In this document: piece after piece, positions 50,869 through 58,951 of the stretch
How the letters are laid out: each line of letters begins with the position of its first letter
Position numbering within the stretch: position 1 is the stretch's first letter
Source: Actinomycetospora corticicola
GTDB taxonomy: Bacteria > Actinomycetota > Actinomycetes > Mycobacteriales > Pseudonocardiaceae
Assembly (NCBI RefSeq): GCF_013409505.1
Contig: NZ_JACCBN010000001.1
Coordinates: 248,001-312,000, forward strand
Length of the DNA: 64,000 nucleotides
Reading direction: 5' to 3'
The notes under the pieces: model-generated
Databases searched by the model: none
What the model saw: only the letters and a program-made list of their open reading frames with translations
What the model was told of the DNA's origin: nothing
Translations under genes and position numbers: made by a program

Positions 50869-53172
50869 ATGACGATGGCCGTCCCCGGCTCCGAGCGCTT
50901 CTCGAGCCGCCCGATCGACCCCGCCACGCTCGCCGCGCAGCTCCCGGCGAGCCTGCCGATCCACACCGTCACCCAGGAGCAGATCGACGCGCTCGACCCG
51001 CTGACCTACGAGGTCATCCGGCACCGCCTCTGGTCGGTCACCGACGAGATGGGCGAGGCGCTCAAGCGCATGTCCGGCTCGCCGATCGTCACCGACGCGA
51101 ACGACTTCGACTTCGCGGTCTCCGACGAGCTCGGTCAGGAGGTGCAGGTCGGGCTCTACAACACGATGCTCGTCGGCGCCGTCGACCTCGCCATCTACTG
51201 GACCCTGCAGCACCGCTCGGTCAACCCCGGCATCGCCGAGGGCGACATGTTCCTCACCAACGACCCGTGGGTCGGCGGCGGGCTGCACCAGAACGACGCG
51301 ATGGTCTACCAGCCGGTGTTCTGGGAGGGGAAGCTCTTCGGCTGGACCTCCGCGATCGCCCACCAGGCCGACCTCGGTGGCGTCGGCCTCGGCTCCTTCT
51401 CCCCGGCCGCGCAGGACGTCTTCTCCGAGTCGCTGCCCACCCCGCCGATCAAGGTCGTCCGCGACGGCGTGCTGCAGGACGACGTCGCCGACGTCTGGGT
51501 CCGCCGCTCCCGCGTCCCGATGATGATCGGGCTCGACCTCCGCGCGAAGGTCGGCGCCAACACCGTCGGCCGCGACCGCCTCATCGCCGTCATCGAGCAG
51601 TACGGCGCCGACACGGTCAAGGCCGTGATGAAGCGGATGATGTCCGACGCCGAGTCGCGCCTGCGGGGCAAGCTCACCGACCTTCCCGACGGCAGGTGGC
51701 GCGCCACCGGCTACCAGGACCAGTCGCACACCGGCGACCGCGGCCTGCACAAGATCACCGTCGAGATGCGCAAGGCCGGCGACCACCTGACCTTCGACTT
51801 CACCGGCACCGACCCGCAGTCCGGCGTCGTCAACTGCACCTACGCCGGCATGCGCGGCGGCGTCATGCTCGCGCTGCTGCCGATCCTCGCGGGCGACATC
51901 CCGTGGTCGGCCGGCGGGCTCATGCGCTGCTTCGACCTCGTCGCCGAGGAAGGCACGATCAACAACGCGAGCTTCCCGGCCGCCGTCGGGCGTGGACCGA
52001 TCGGGCCCGCCTGGCTCACCGGCAACCTCGTGGCCGAGTGCCTCTCCCAGATGCTCGACCAGGCGCCCGAACTCGACGCGCACGTCCAGTCCGCCTGCTG
52101 CGGCACGTGGGACACCGCCGTCATCGCCGGGCTCGACCAGCGCGGACCGGTCCCGACCCCGTTCCTCTCCATCCTCATGGACCCCATGGCCGGCGGCTAC
52201 GGCGCGCAGCCGCAGGCCGACGGCATGGACACCGGCGGGCTGTTCTGCATCCCGATGGGCCGCGTGCCGGACGTCGAGATGACCGAGTTCCTCTACCCGG
52301 TCCTCGCGCTCTGGCGGCGGGAGGAGCCCGACTCGGGCGGTCCCGGACGACGACGGGGCGGCGTCTCGGCGTCGATGGCGGTCACCCCGCACGGCACGAG
52401 CTTCCCGATCGGCCTCGTCCTCGCCTCCAACGGCAAGGCGGTCAGCCAGAACAACGGGCTCGCCGGCGGCTATCCCGGCAACACCGGGGTCGAGTACATC
52501 GCCCGAGGCGCCGAGGTCACGACGATGCTCGGTGCCGGTCAGCTGCCCGCCGACCTCGCCGAGGTCGGCGGCACGGCCGAGCTGCAGCCCTGTTACGGCG
52601 AGACCTACGTGGCGCCCGGCGAGGTGTTCACGATGTTCTGGCAGGGCGGCGGGGGCTATGGCGACCCGCTGACCCGCTCCCCGGAAGATGTCGCCCGCGA
52701 TGTGCGGGAGGAGAAGGTCACCGCGGCGAGTGCGGCCTCGGCCTACGGGGTGGTCGTCGTCGACGGGACCGTCGATGCCGAGGCGACCGAGACCCGTCGT
52801 CGGGAACTGCGGGAAGCACGCCGCACCCGGGGCGCGAGCGAGGGGACGCGGGAGACGATCGACCTGGCCGAGGCCCGACGTCTGGACGACAACCTGGTCG
52901 CCGTGGGCGAGCAGGTGGCGTGCGTGCACTGCGCGACGGTGCTCGGCTTCGGCGCGGTGGGCGAGCTCGATCTGGTCCGCTACGAGGGGCCGGTCAGCGA
53001 CGCGGGCCCGCAGGTCGTGGACAACGCGGGGGAGTACGTCGACGGCGCGGTGCATTTCCGGCAGTACTGCTGCCCGGGGTGCTTCACGGCGGTGTCGACG
53101 GCGGTCGTGCCGGTCGACCACGTCGACGACGTGACCCGGACGAGCCGGGTGCTCGCGGACGCGCGGTCGTGA
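50869..53172 (+). CDS. hyuB: HyuB-type subunit fused to zinc-binding tail
   Basis: Protein of 767 residues. Residues about 30-590 are the hydantoinase B/oxoprolinase domain (PLTYEVIRHRLWSVTDEMGEAL, DMFLTNDPWVGGGLHQND, SACCGTWDTAV, WQGGGGYGDPL). The final ~110 residues carry CVHC and CCPGC, two cysteine pairs that probably bind zinc, resembling the gamma subunit of acetone carboxylase. The fusion suggests a carboxylase-like complex rather than plain hydantoinase. It begins three bases after HyuA and overlaps the next gene by GTGA. Confidence 0.88.
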   Translation: MTMAVPGSERFSSRPIDPATLAAQLPASLPIHTVTQEQIDALDPLTYEVIRHRLWSVTDEMGEALKRMSGSPIVTDANDFDFAVSDELGQEVQVGLYNTMLVGAVDLAIYWTLQHRSVNPGIAEGDMFLTNDPWVGGGLHQNDAMVYQPVFWEGKLFGWTSAIAHQADLGGVGLGSFSPAAQDVFSESLPTPPIKVVRDGVLQDDVADVWVRRSRVPMMIGLDLRAKVGANTVGRDRLIAVIEQYGADTVKAVMKRMMSDAESRLRGKLTDLPDGRWRATGYQDQSHTGDRGLHKITVEMRKAGDHLTFDFTGTDPQSGVVNCTYAGMRGGVMLALLPILAGDIPWSAGGLMRCFDLVAEEGTINNASFPAAVGRGPIGPAWLTGNLVAECLSQMLDQAPELDAHVQSACCGTWDTAVIAGLDQRGPVPTPFLSILMDPMAGGYGAQPQADGMDTGGLFCIPMGRVPDVEMTEFLYPVLALWRREEPDSGGPGRRRGGVSASMAVTPHGTSFPIGLVLASNGKAVSQNNGLAGGYPGNTGVEYIARGAEVTTMLGAGQLPADLAEVGGTAELQPCYGETYVAPGEVFTMFWQGGGGYGDPLTRSPEDVARDVREEKVTAASAASAYGVVVVDGTVDAEATETRRRELREARRTRGASEGTRETIDLAEARRLDDNLVAVGEQVACVHCATVLGFGAVGELDLVRYEGPVSDAGPQVVDNAGEYVDGAVHFRQYCCPGCFTAVSTAVVPVDHVDDVTRTSRVLADARS

Positions 53173-54857
53173 AGCTGAACCGCGTCGCCGTGCTCGGCGG
53201 GGGACCGGGAGGTCTCTACGCCGCACGACTGATCAAGCTCGCGCAGCCGGAGTGCGACGTCGTCGTGCACGAGCAGGGCGTGCCGGACCAGACGTTCGGG
53301 TTCGGGGTCGGGCTCGCCGCGCGGACGCAGCGCAAGCTCGCCGAGGCCGACCCCGCCTCGCTCGACGACATCCTGGCCACCGCGTGGTCGCACGACATGC
53401 GGATGCGCGTGGGGGACCGGTCGGCGGGGATGAGCGTGAACTCGCTCGTCGCCGTCGGTCGGGCCGACCTGCTGCGGGTGCTGCAGCGGCACGCCGAGAA
53501 CGCCGGGGTGAAGCTCGAGTTCGGGGTCCGCCGGTCGGCCGACGAGCTGGACGCGGACCTGGTGATCGCGGCGGACGGGGTCGGGAGTGCGACCCGGGCG
53601 GCCGGCGACTTCGGCGAGGACGTCGAGGTCGGGAGCGGGTGGTACCTGTGGGCCGGGGTCGACACGGCGCTGCCCCACGCGTTGTTCGCCCCGGAACGGA
53701 CTGAGCACGGGGTGTTCGTGACGCACGCCTACCCCTACGCCGCGGACCGGAGCACGTTCCTGGTGGAGACGGATCCGGCGACGCTCGCGGCGGCCGGCTT
53801 CGACCGTGAGGTGCCACCCGACTCGTCGGACGTCGAGGCTCTGGAGTACCTGTCCGACGTCTTCGCCGACCACCTCGACGGGCATCGCCTGATCGGGAAC
53901 CGCACGCGCTGGATGCAGTTCCGGACGGTGCGGTGCGCGACCTGGCACTCCGGGCGGACGGTGCTCCTCGGGGACGCCGCACACACGGCGCACTACTCGG
54001 TGGGGTCGGGGACGAAGCTGGCGATGGAGGACGCGATCGCTCTGGTCACCGCGCTCGGCGAAGCCGACGATCTCGAACCCGCGTTGAGTGCTTATGAAGC
54101 CGCCCGCCGACCCGCCGTGGAGCGGATCCAGGACATCGCCGAGCGCTCCCGTCGCTGGTGGGAGACGTTCCCGGAGCGCCTGGAGCTGCCGGTCGAGCAG
54201 CTGCTCGTGGCCTACATGAGCCGGGCCGGGAACGTGCCGCTGGACCGCTTCGCCGCGGGCACACCCGACGTCGTGAATGCCGCCCTGCAGCAGTGGGCGG
54301 GGGAGTCGCCGCCCGAGAGTCAGCCGTGTGCCACCGCTGACGCTGAACGTCAGCAGCGGGACACGGTCGCTTCGTCGGCCACGGCCACGGCCGCGCCGGG
54401 TCAGCCGTGTGCCACCGCTGACACTGGACGTCAGGAACGGGACACGGTCGGGTCGCTCGCGGAGTGGGTGCTGAGCCGGTCGCTGCGGCCGTCGACGCCC
54501 GGGCAGGACCCGGAGGTCGACGACCCGACCGTCGGCCCGCGAGGCTTCGACTCCCGCGTCGTCGCCGACGACCCGGCCGCCCTCGACGCCACAGTGCTCG
54601 ACCTCGGCGCCGACGACCGGCCGTCGGGGCGCGAGGACGTCGTCGAGAAGGCCGTGCAGCAGGGGGAGCGGACGATGGACGTCATCTGGTTGACCGGCGC
54701 TGACGATCGATCGAGCGTGCTGACCCGTCTCGAGGTCGCCGAGCGCTTACGACGGCGGACGCCCGCGCTCGTCGTCGTCGCCGGCCCGCACGCGTGCCGG
54801 GACGACTTCGCCGACGGACTCGCCGCCGACCGGACGCACCTGGTGGCCCTGCGATGA
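53169..54857 (+). CDS. FAD-dependent aryl-CoA hydroxylase-like monooxygenase
   Basis: Protein of 562 residues. The FAD domain covers 1-380: GGGPGGLYAAR at 9-19, the FGFGVGLA segment near 45, AADGVGSATRAAG near 140, and LLGDAAHTAHYSVGSGTKLAMEDA near 268. These are shared with the N-terminal half of salicyloyl-CoA 5-hydroxylase and anthraniloyl-CoA monooxygenase. The linker holds two in-frame palindromic repeats (54319-54450). The C-terminal ~130 residues (EDVVEKAVQQGERTMDVIWL...VVVAGPHACRDDFADGLAADRTHL) may be the end of an old-yellow-enzyme-type or related domain, incomplete here. Overlapping junctions on both sides place it in the operon. Confidence 0.82.
   Translation: MKLNRVAVLGGGPGGLYAARLIKLAQPECDVVVHEQGVPDQTFGFGVGLAARTQRKLAEADPASLDDILATAWSHDMRMRVGDRSAGMSVNSLVAVGRADLLRVLQRHAENAGVKLEFGVRRSADELDADLVIAADGVGSATRAAGDFGEDVEVGSGWYLWAGVDTALPHALFAPERTEHGVFVTHAYPYAADRSTFLVETDPATLAAAGFDREVPPDSSDVEALEYLSDVFADHLDGHRLIGNRTRWMQFRTVRCATWHSGRTVLLGDAAHTAHYSVGSGTKLAMEDAIALVTALGEADDLEPALSAYEAARRPAVERIQDIAERSRRWWETFPERLELPVEQLLVAYMSRAGNVPLDRFAAGTPDVVNAALQQWAGESPPESQPCATADAERQQRDTVASSATATAAPGQPCATADTGRQERDTVGSLAEWVLSRSLRPSTPGQDPEVDDPTVGPRGFDSRVVADDPAALDATVLDLGADDRPSGREDVVEKAVQQGERTMDVIWLTGADDRSSVLTRLEVAERLRRRTPALVVVAGPHACRDDFADGLAADRTHLVALR
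54319..54450 (+). repeat. two in-frame palindromic repeats within the hydroxylase gene
   Basis: Fifty-one-base units at 54319-54369 and 54400-54450, 81 bases (27 codons) apart, each reading GTCAGCCGTGTGCCACCGCT at the left and ending CGGGACACGGTCG. Each unit is a partial palindrome (CCGTGT...GCTGAC / GTCAGn...ACACGG) and each adds 17 codons (QPCATAD...RDTV) without breaking the frame. Confidence 0.75.
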
Positions 54858-56413
54858 GCCTGCTCGGGACGCGCACGATCGCCGACGAGTTCCACGCGGT
54901 CGCGCTCGCCAACCCCGACCGCGACGCGGTCGTCGCCGCCCAGGGTCGCCGCAGCTACGCGGAGCTGGACGCCGAGACCGACCGCATCGCTGTCGGGCTC
55001 GCCGACCTGGGGCTGCGGCCGGGCGACCCGGTGATCGTGCAGGTCACGAACCGGCTCGAGACCGTCGTCGCCTGGTACGCGATGCTCAAGGCTGGGCTCG
55101 TCCCGGTCGCGACCCTCGCCGCCCACCGCGGGCACGAGATCGCCCAGATCAGTCGGGCGGTCGGCGCGCGGGCGCACCTCGTCGAGGCCGGCACGCGCGG
55201 AATCGACCTGGTGGCGTTCGCCCACGAACAGGGCCGCGACCACCCGACGATGCACCACGTCGTGGTCGTCGACGACCTGCCCGTCGCCGACATCGACCCC
55301 GACGAGGCCCGCAAGCGCGTCGAGGAGATCCAGCGCGGCATCGAGCCCGACGCGATCGCGGTGTTCCAGCTCTCCGGCGGCACCACGGGCGTCCCGAAGC
55401 TGATCCCGCGCCACCACGCCGAGTACTGGTACAACGCCCGCGCCTACGCCGACGTCCTCGGCTGGACCGCCGACGACCGCGTCGGCCACCTCATCCCCGT
55501 CATCCACAACGCCGGGGTCGTCTGCGGCGTGCACGCCCCGCACTCGGTCGGCGCGTGCCTCGTCCTGACCGACCACGACCTCGACACCGCCATGCCCCTC
55601 CTCGTCGCCGAGCGCACCACGTCGGTCCTGTTCGGCCACGTCCACTACCGCGCGCCCGAGCACCCGCTCTACGACCAGCTCGCCGAGACCCTGCGCGTCG
55701 TCCTGCTCTCCGGCGCGAAGGTCTCCGAGGAGCTTTTCCGGACGACGGGCCGTGGCGGGGCCTGGGTGGGCCAGCTCTTCGGTATGGCCGAGGGCATGTT
55801 CCTGGTGACGCCACAGGGGACGTCGGTGGAGCTGCGCCGGGAGACGGTCGGTGTGCCGATCTCGCCGGAGGACGAGGTGCGCCTCCTCGAGCCGGGTATC
55901 GAGACCGAGGTTCCCGACGGCGAGGTGGGCGAGCTCTGCTGCCGCGGCCCGTACACGCTGCGCGCCTACTACGGCGTCGACCGGCCCGAGGCGTTCACCT
56001 CGGACGGCTTCTACCGCACCGGCGACCTCGCGGCCGTCCGCCTGCTCGACGGGCACCGCGCGATCTCCATCGAGGGCCGCATCAAGGACCTCATCAACCG
56101 CGGCGGCGAGAAGATCAACGCCGAGGAGGTCGAGCTGCTGCTCCTCTCCCACCCGCACGTCGTGGAGGCGGCGCTCGTCGCCATGCCCGACCCCCGACTC
56201 GGCGAGCGCGGCTGCGCCTACCTGTCCACGGACGGCACCCCGGTGACGCTGCAGGACCTCCGCGATCACCTGCACCGGCTCGACGTCGCGAAGTTCAAGT
56301 GGCCCGAGCGCGTGGAGCTGGTGGAGGCGCTGCCGCGGACGAGGATCGGGAAGCTCGACAAGAAGGCCATGACGGCCGACATCACCGCACGCCTGTCGGG
56401 GGAGAACCCGTGA
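54854..56413 (+). CDS. aryl-CoA ligase / aryl-AMP ligase (DhbE-like)
   Basis: Adenylate-forming enzyme of 519 residues in the group of 2,3-dihydroxybenzoate-AMP and benzoate-type CoA ligases. The phosphate loop LSGGTTGVPKLIPR is near 174-187, followed by HAEYWYNARA as in DhbE; GQLFGMAEGMF lies near 320, the hinge region with GRIKDLINRGGEKI near 417 and the C-terminal lysine in RTRIGKLDKKAM near 503. It would activate the aromatic acid used by the preceding hydroxylase. ATGA overlap upstream and GTGA overlap downstream. Confidence 0.88.
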   Translation: MSLLGTRTIADEFHAVALANPDRDAVVAAQGRRSYAELDAETDRIAVGLADLGLRPGDPVIVQVTNRLETVVAWYAMLKAGLVPVATLAAHRGHEIAQISRAVGARAHLVEAGTRGIDLVAFAHEQGRDHPTMHHVVVVDDLPVADIDPDEARKRVEEIQRGIEPDAIAVFQLSGGTTGVPKLIPRHHAEYWYNARAYADVLGWTADDRVGHLIPVIHNAGVVCGVHAPHSVGACLVLTDHDLDTAMPLLVAERTTSVLFGHVHYRAPEHPLYDQLAETLRVVLLSGAKVSEELFRTTGRGGAWVGQLFGMAEGMFLVTPQGTSVELRRETVGVPISPEDEVRLLEPGIETEVPDGEVGELCCRGPYTLRAYYGVDRPEAFTSDGFYRTGDLAAVRLLDGHRAISIEGRIKDLINRGGEKINAEEVELLLLSHPHVVEAALVAMPDPRLGERGCAYLSTDGTPVTLQDLRDHLHRLDVAKFKWPERVELVEALPRTRIGKLDKKAMTADITARLSGENP

Positions 56414-57162
56414 GCCACCACCGCATCGGCATGATCGTCCCGAGCTCGAACGTCACCGTCGAGACCGAGATCCCGGCGCTGCTGGCGCGCCACCCCACGG
56501 AGACGTTCTCCTTCCACGGCAGCCGCATGCGCATGCACAAGGTGACGCCCGAGGAACTCGTCGCCATGAACGCGCAGCGCAGCCGGTGCGTCGACGAGCT
56601 CGCCGACGCCGGCGTCGACGCCCTGCTCTACGCCTGCCTCGTCGCCGTCATGGCGCAGGGTGCGGGGGAGCACCGGCGGGTCGAGACGGAGGTCGCCGCC
56701 CAGCTCGCCGAGCGTGGGCTGCCGGCGGGTCTGGTGTCGTCCGCGGGAGCGCTGGTCGACGCCCTGGCGGCGCGGTCGTGGGGACGCGTCGCGCTCGTGA
56801 TGCCATACATGAAGCCGCTGGCCGAGCAGGTCGTCGCGTACCTCGAGGCCGAGGGGATCGAGATCGTCGACTGGGCCGCACTCGAGGTCGGCGACAACAC
56901 CGAGGTCGGCTGCATCCCGGGCTCGCGGGTCGTCGACGCTGCTCGGGGGCTGGATCTGTCCCGCGCCGACGCGCTGGTCATCTCCTGCTGCGTGCAGATG
57001 CCCTCGCTGCCGCTGGTGCCCGTCGTCGAGAAGGAGCTCGGCCTGCCCGTGCTCTCCGCGGCGACGGCCGGGGCGTTCTGCCTGCTGCGCTCGCTCGGGC
57101 TGCCGCCGGAGCTTCCCGACGCCGGGGCGCTGCTGGTGGCCTCCGGCCTTGTGAGCACTTAG
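56410..57162 (+). CDS. maleate isomerase / Asp-Glu racemase family protein
   Basis: Protein of 250 residues. The first catalytic cysteine is in LLYACLVAVM (near 78) and the second in VISCCVQMPS (near 195); PSSNVTVETE near 10 binds the carboxylates. In maleate cis-trans isomerase these cysteines convert maleate to fumarate, and similar enzymes complete nicotinate and other N-heterocycle pathways. It is the last gene of the operon. Its final codons and TAG stop lie inside the hairpin at 57151-57190, so the C terminus (VST) is supplied by that element. Confidence 0.85.
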   Translation: MSHHRIGMIVPSSNVTVETEIPALLARHPTETFSFHGSRMRMHKVTPEELVAMNAQRSRCVDELADAGVDALLYACLVAVMAQGAGEHRRVETEVAAQLAERGLPAGLVSSAGALVDALAARSWGRVALVMPYMKPLAEQVVAYLEAEGIEIVDWAALEVGDNTEVGCIPGSRVVDAARGLDLSRADALVISCCVQMPSLPLVPVVEKELGLPVLSAATAGAFCLLRSLGLPPELPDAGALLVASGLVST

Positions 57163-57190
57163 AGGGGCTATAGCCCCACTTAGTGCTCAC
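57151..57190. repeat. 40-bp hairpin element, copy 2
   Basis: Halves 57151-57170 and 57171-57190 pair at 18 of 20 positions; outer arms GTGAGCACT/AGTGCTCAC, inner GGGGCTA/TAGCCCC. It contains the last four codons and stop of the isomerase gene and may serve as its terminator. Confidence 0.75.
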
Positions 57191-57252
57191 GGGGCCGAAG
57201 CGCCCGTGGAGAAAGATGGAACCGATCGGGCCCGGGGTCAGTCAGAACCCAT

Positions 57253-57966
57253 GTGAAGACCGACCGCGAACCCGTCCCGAAGCTGCTCGAACTCCTCGCC
57301 GAGCCGGACCCCTCGCTGTACCGAAGGCTCCTCCGCGACGCACGGAGGTCCCATCGGTGCCCGGTCCTGCTGAACGACGTCACCCTCGATCGCTGTGACT
57401 TCGAGGCGATCGACGAGAACCCGGCGCTCGTCGACCTCGATCCACGCACCGTGCTCTCGGACTGGTGGGCGGGGCCGTGTCTCCCGGACTGCCCGTGCGA
57501 CGAACCCCTCGCCGCCGAGCTCCCACCGCCGGTCGGCCTCGGGCGGGACCTGTCCCGGCACCGCGCGACGATCGCGGCCGCGACGGGGTTCGCACGCGCG
57601 GCGCACGGCATCGCGCGCATGGGTGTGGTCGAGGTAGCGCGACCCGCGGACGTCCCGCTGGCGCTGCGGTGGTCGGGCATGTGCAACTACGGGGACCGCG
57701 ATCTGCCGCGGGCGACCGCCGTCCTGCGGAGCTGGGAGGACCGGTTCGGGGCGGTCGTGTCGTTCGTCGGGCCGGACACGCTGCTGCTCTCGGTCGCGCG
57801 CCCTCCGCGTAGTAGTGAGGAGTGCCGGTCGGTCGCGGCGGAGCACTTCGCGTTCTGTCCCGACCAGGTCGATCCTCAGGTGGAGCTCCGCACCACCCCG
57901 ATCCCGCTCTCGGAATACGCGGAGTCGATCCGCGGAGAGTTCCTGTGGCGGTTCTGGTGGGACTGA
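57253..57966 (+). CDS. DUF4253 domain protein (copy 2)
   Basis: Protein of 237 residues, paralogue of 14065-14772, sharing DWW-GP, CNY--DLP/RIDL, LRSWEDRFGA, AAEHFAFC-DQ-DPQ and the terminal WRFWWD. Position in front of a secreted protein gene, with a 22-base overlap, suggests common transcription with the effector candidate. The role of DUF4253 is unknown. GTG start. Confidence 0.78.
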   Translation: MKTDREPVPKLLELLAEPDPSLYRRLLRDARRSHRCPVLLNDVTLDRCDFEAIDENPALVDLDPRTVLSDWWAGPCLPDCPCDEPLAAELPPPVGLGRDLSRHRATIAAATGFARAAHGIARMGVVEVARPADVPLALRWSGMCNYGDRDLPRATAVLRSWEDRFGAVVSFVGPDTLLLSVARPPRSSEECRSVAAEHFAFCPDQVDPQVELRTTPIPLSEYAESIRGEFLWRFWWD

Positions 57967-58469
57967 CATCGCGCGTCGCACGCGGGGCAGCGATCGTCTG
58001 CGCGGCCGTCGTCCTGCTGCTCGGTGCGCCGGGAGTCGCGGTCGCACAGGTAGCGGGCCCGTGGGGAGCCTGCGGGCGCGGAACCGACGAACAGAAGACC
58101 GTGCAGAACTTCCCTGCCCCCGGCGGGCAGCTGGCACTCCTGTGCGGGGGACCGCGCTACAGCCCCTCACCGACGTGGGGGTACCGGCACCTCCTCTGGA
58201 GACACAAGACGGACTTCGAGGGGGCCGCAGGTGGGACCTATCAGAACTGGCGCGACGTCGCCGACCTCGCCATGCGGACCATCGCCGCGGATCCGGACGC
58301 GACGTACCCTGCGCGCGGGGACCAGACCTGCCGGTCACGGGTGCTGTTCCTGAGGGATCTGCGGACCAATCAGGTAGTCCGGCAGGTCATCTTCACCATG
58401 TACTCCCAGAACGGAGGGAACAGGATCAACACCGTGTTCCCCAGCAATCGCCAGTGCGGACCGTTGTGA
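57945..58469 (+). CDS. small secreted protein, putative effector (toxin-like)
   Basis: Protein of 174 residues. The signal peptide is about 1-34 (AAIVCAAVVLLLGAPGVAVA). The mature domain contains WGYRHLLWRHKTDF (near 83-96), YQNWRDVADLAMRTI, TCRSRVLFLRDLRTNQVV, and ends VIFTMYSQNGGNRINTVFPSNRQC; an early H near R-H, late strands and a terminal T/FP are reminiscent of BECR-fold RNase toxins, but this is tentative. Cysteines probably form disulfides. GTG at 57945 has GGAGAG five bases upstream. The partner gene starts inside its stop (GTGA). A decayed relative is at 28829-28954. Confidence 0.7.
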   Translation: MAVLVGLTSRVARGAAIVCAAVVLLLGAPGVAVAQVAGPWGACGRGTDEQKTVQNFPAPGGQLALLCGGPRYSPSPTWGYRHLLWRHKTDFEGAAGGTYQNWRDVADLAMRTIAADPDATYPARGDQTCRSRVLFLRDLRTNQVVRQVIFTMYSQNGGNRINTVFPSNRQCGPL

Positions 58470-58873
58470 GCCGCGGCGATCTGCTCGACGAGTTGGTGTC
58501 CGCCCTTCGGCAGGAGGGCCTCGACGCTCAGCCGCCCGAGGGCGCGGAGCGATTCATCGTCGGTGCGACGCACCGAGGGGAGCGGGCCGTGCCGGCCTCC
58601 GTGCGCATCCCGGCGGTCGAGGGACAGCGGTACCTGCAGGAACTGCAGGAAGGGTGGGCCGGCGACGACCCGGAGGAGTACGCCTTCGGCATGCTGGTGA
58701 TGCTCCTGGTCGAGGCCCTGAGCACTGTGCACGACGGTGAGAACAACCTGGTGACGGAGGTCGAGATGCGGCGCGGTCTCGAGGGTCGGCTCGGGTTGCA
58801 CGAGACCCGGCTCGAGAGTGGCGCGCCGTTCCTTCCTCCGGGCGGCCCCTACGGATGGACCACTGATCGCTAG
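58466..58873 (+). CDS. putative immunity-type partner protein
   Basis: Acidic protein of 135 residues, cytoplasmic, with LLDELVSALRQEGLDAQ, VRIPAVEGQRYLQELQEGW and FGMLVMLLVEALSTVHDGENNLVTEVEMRRG. The last part matches 28948-29379 closely. Overlap with the secreted protein by GTGA and the same arrangement at a second, decayed locus argue for an effector-immunity pair. The alternative is a chaperone or regulator for the secreted protein. Confidence 0.68.
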   Translation: MSRGDLLDELVSALRQEGLDAQPPEGAERFIVGATHRGERAVPASVRIPAVEGQRYLQELQEGWAGDDPEEYAFGMLVMLLVEALSTVHDGENNLVTEVEMRRGLEGRLGLHETRLESGAPFLPPGGPYGWTTDR

Positions 58874-58951
58874 GTCGCAGAGTGGGGTGTGTGGTGCGCA
58901 GGATTCCTGTGCACCAGACACGGCACTCGTCGACCTATGCGGAGGAAGAGC

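Noticed and set aside
48736-53226. 1496-codon open frame on the minus strand opposite the hyuA/hyuB genes
   Set aside because: An antisense frame kept open by high third-position GC; composition is Arg/Asp/Val-rich with no domain, while the plus strand holds conserved proteins.
49287-54857. 1856-codon continuous plus-strand frame
   Set aside because: Only its last 562 codons are real (FAD monooxygenase); the rest is an off-frame shadow of hyuA and hyuB.
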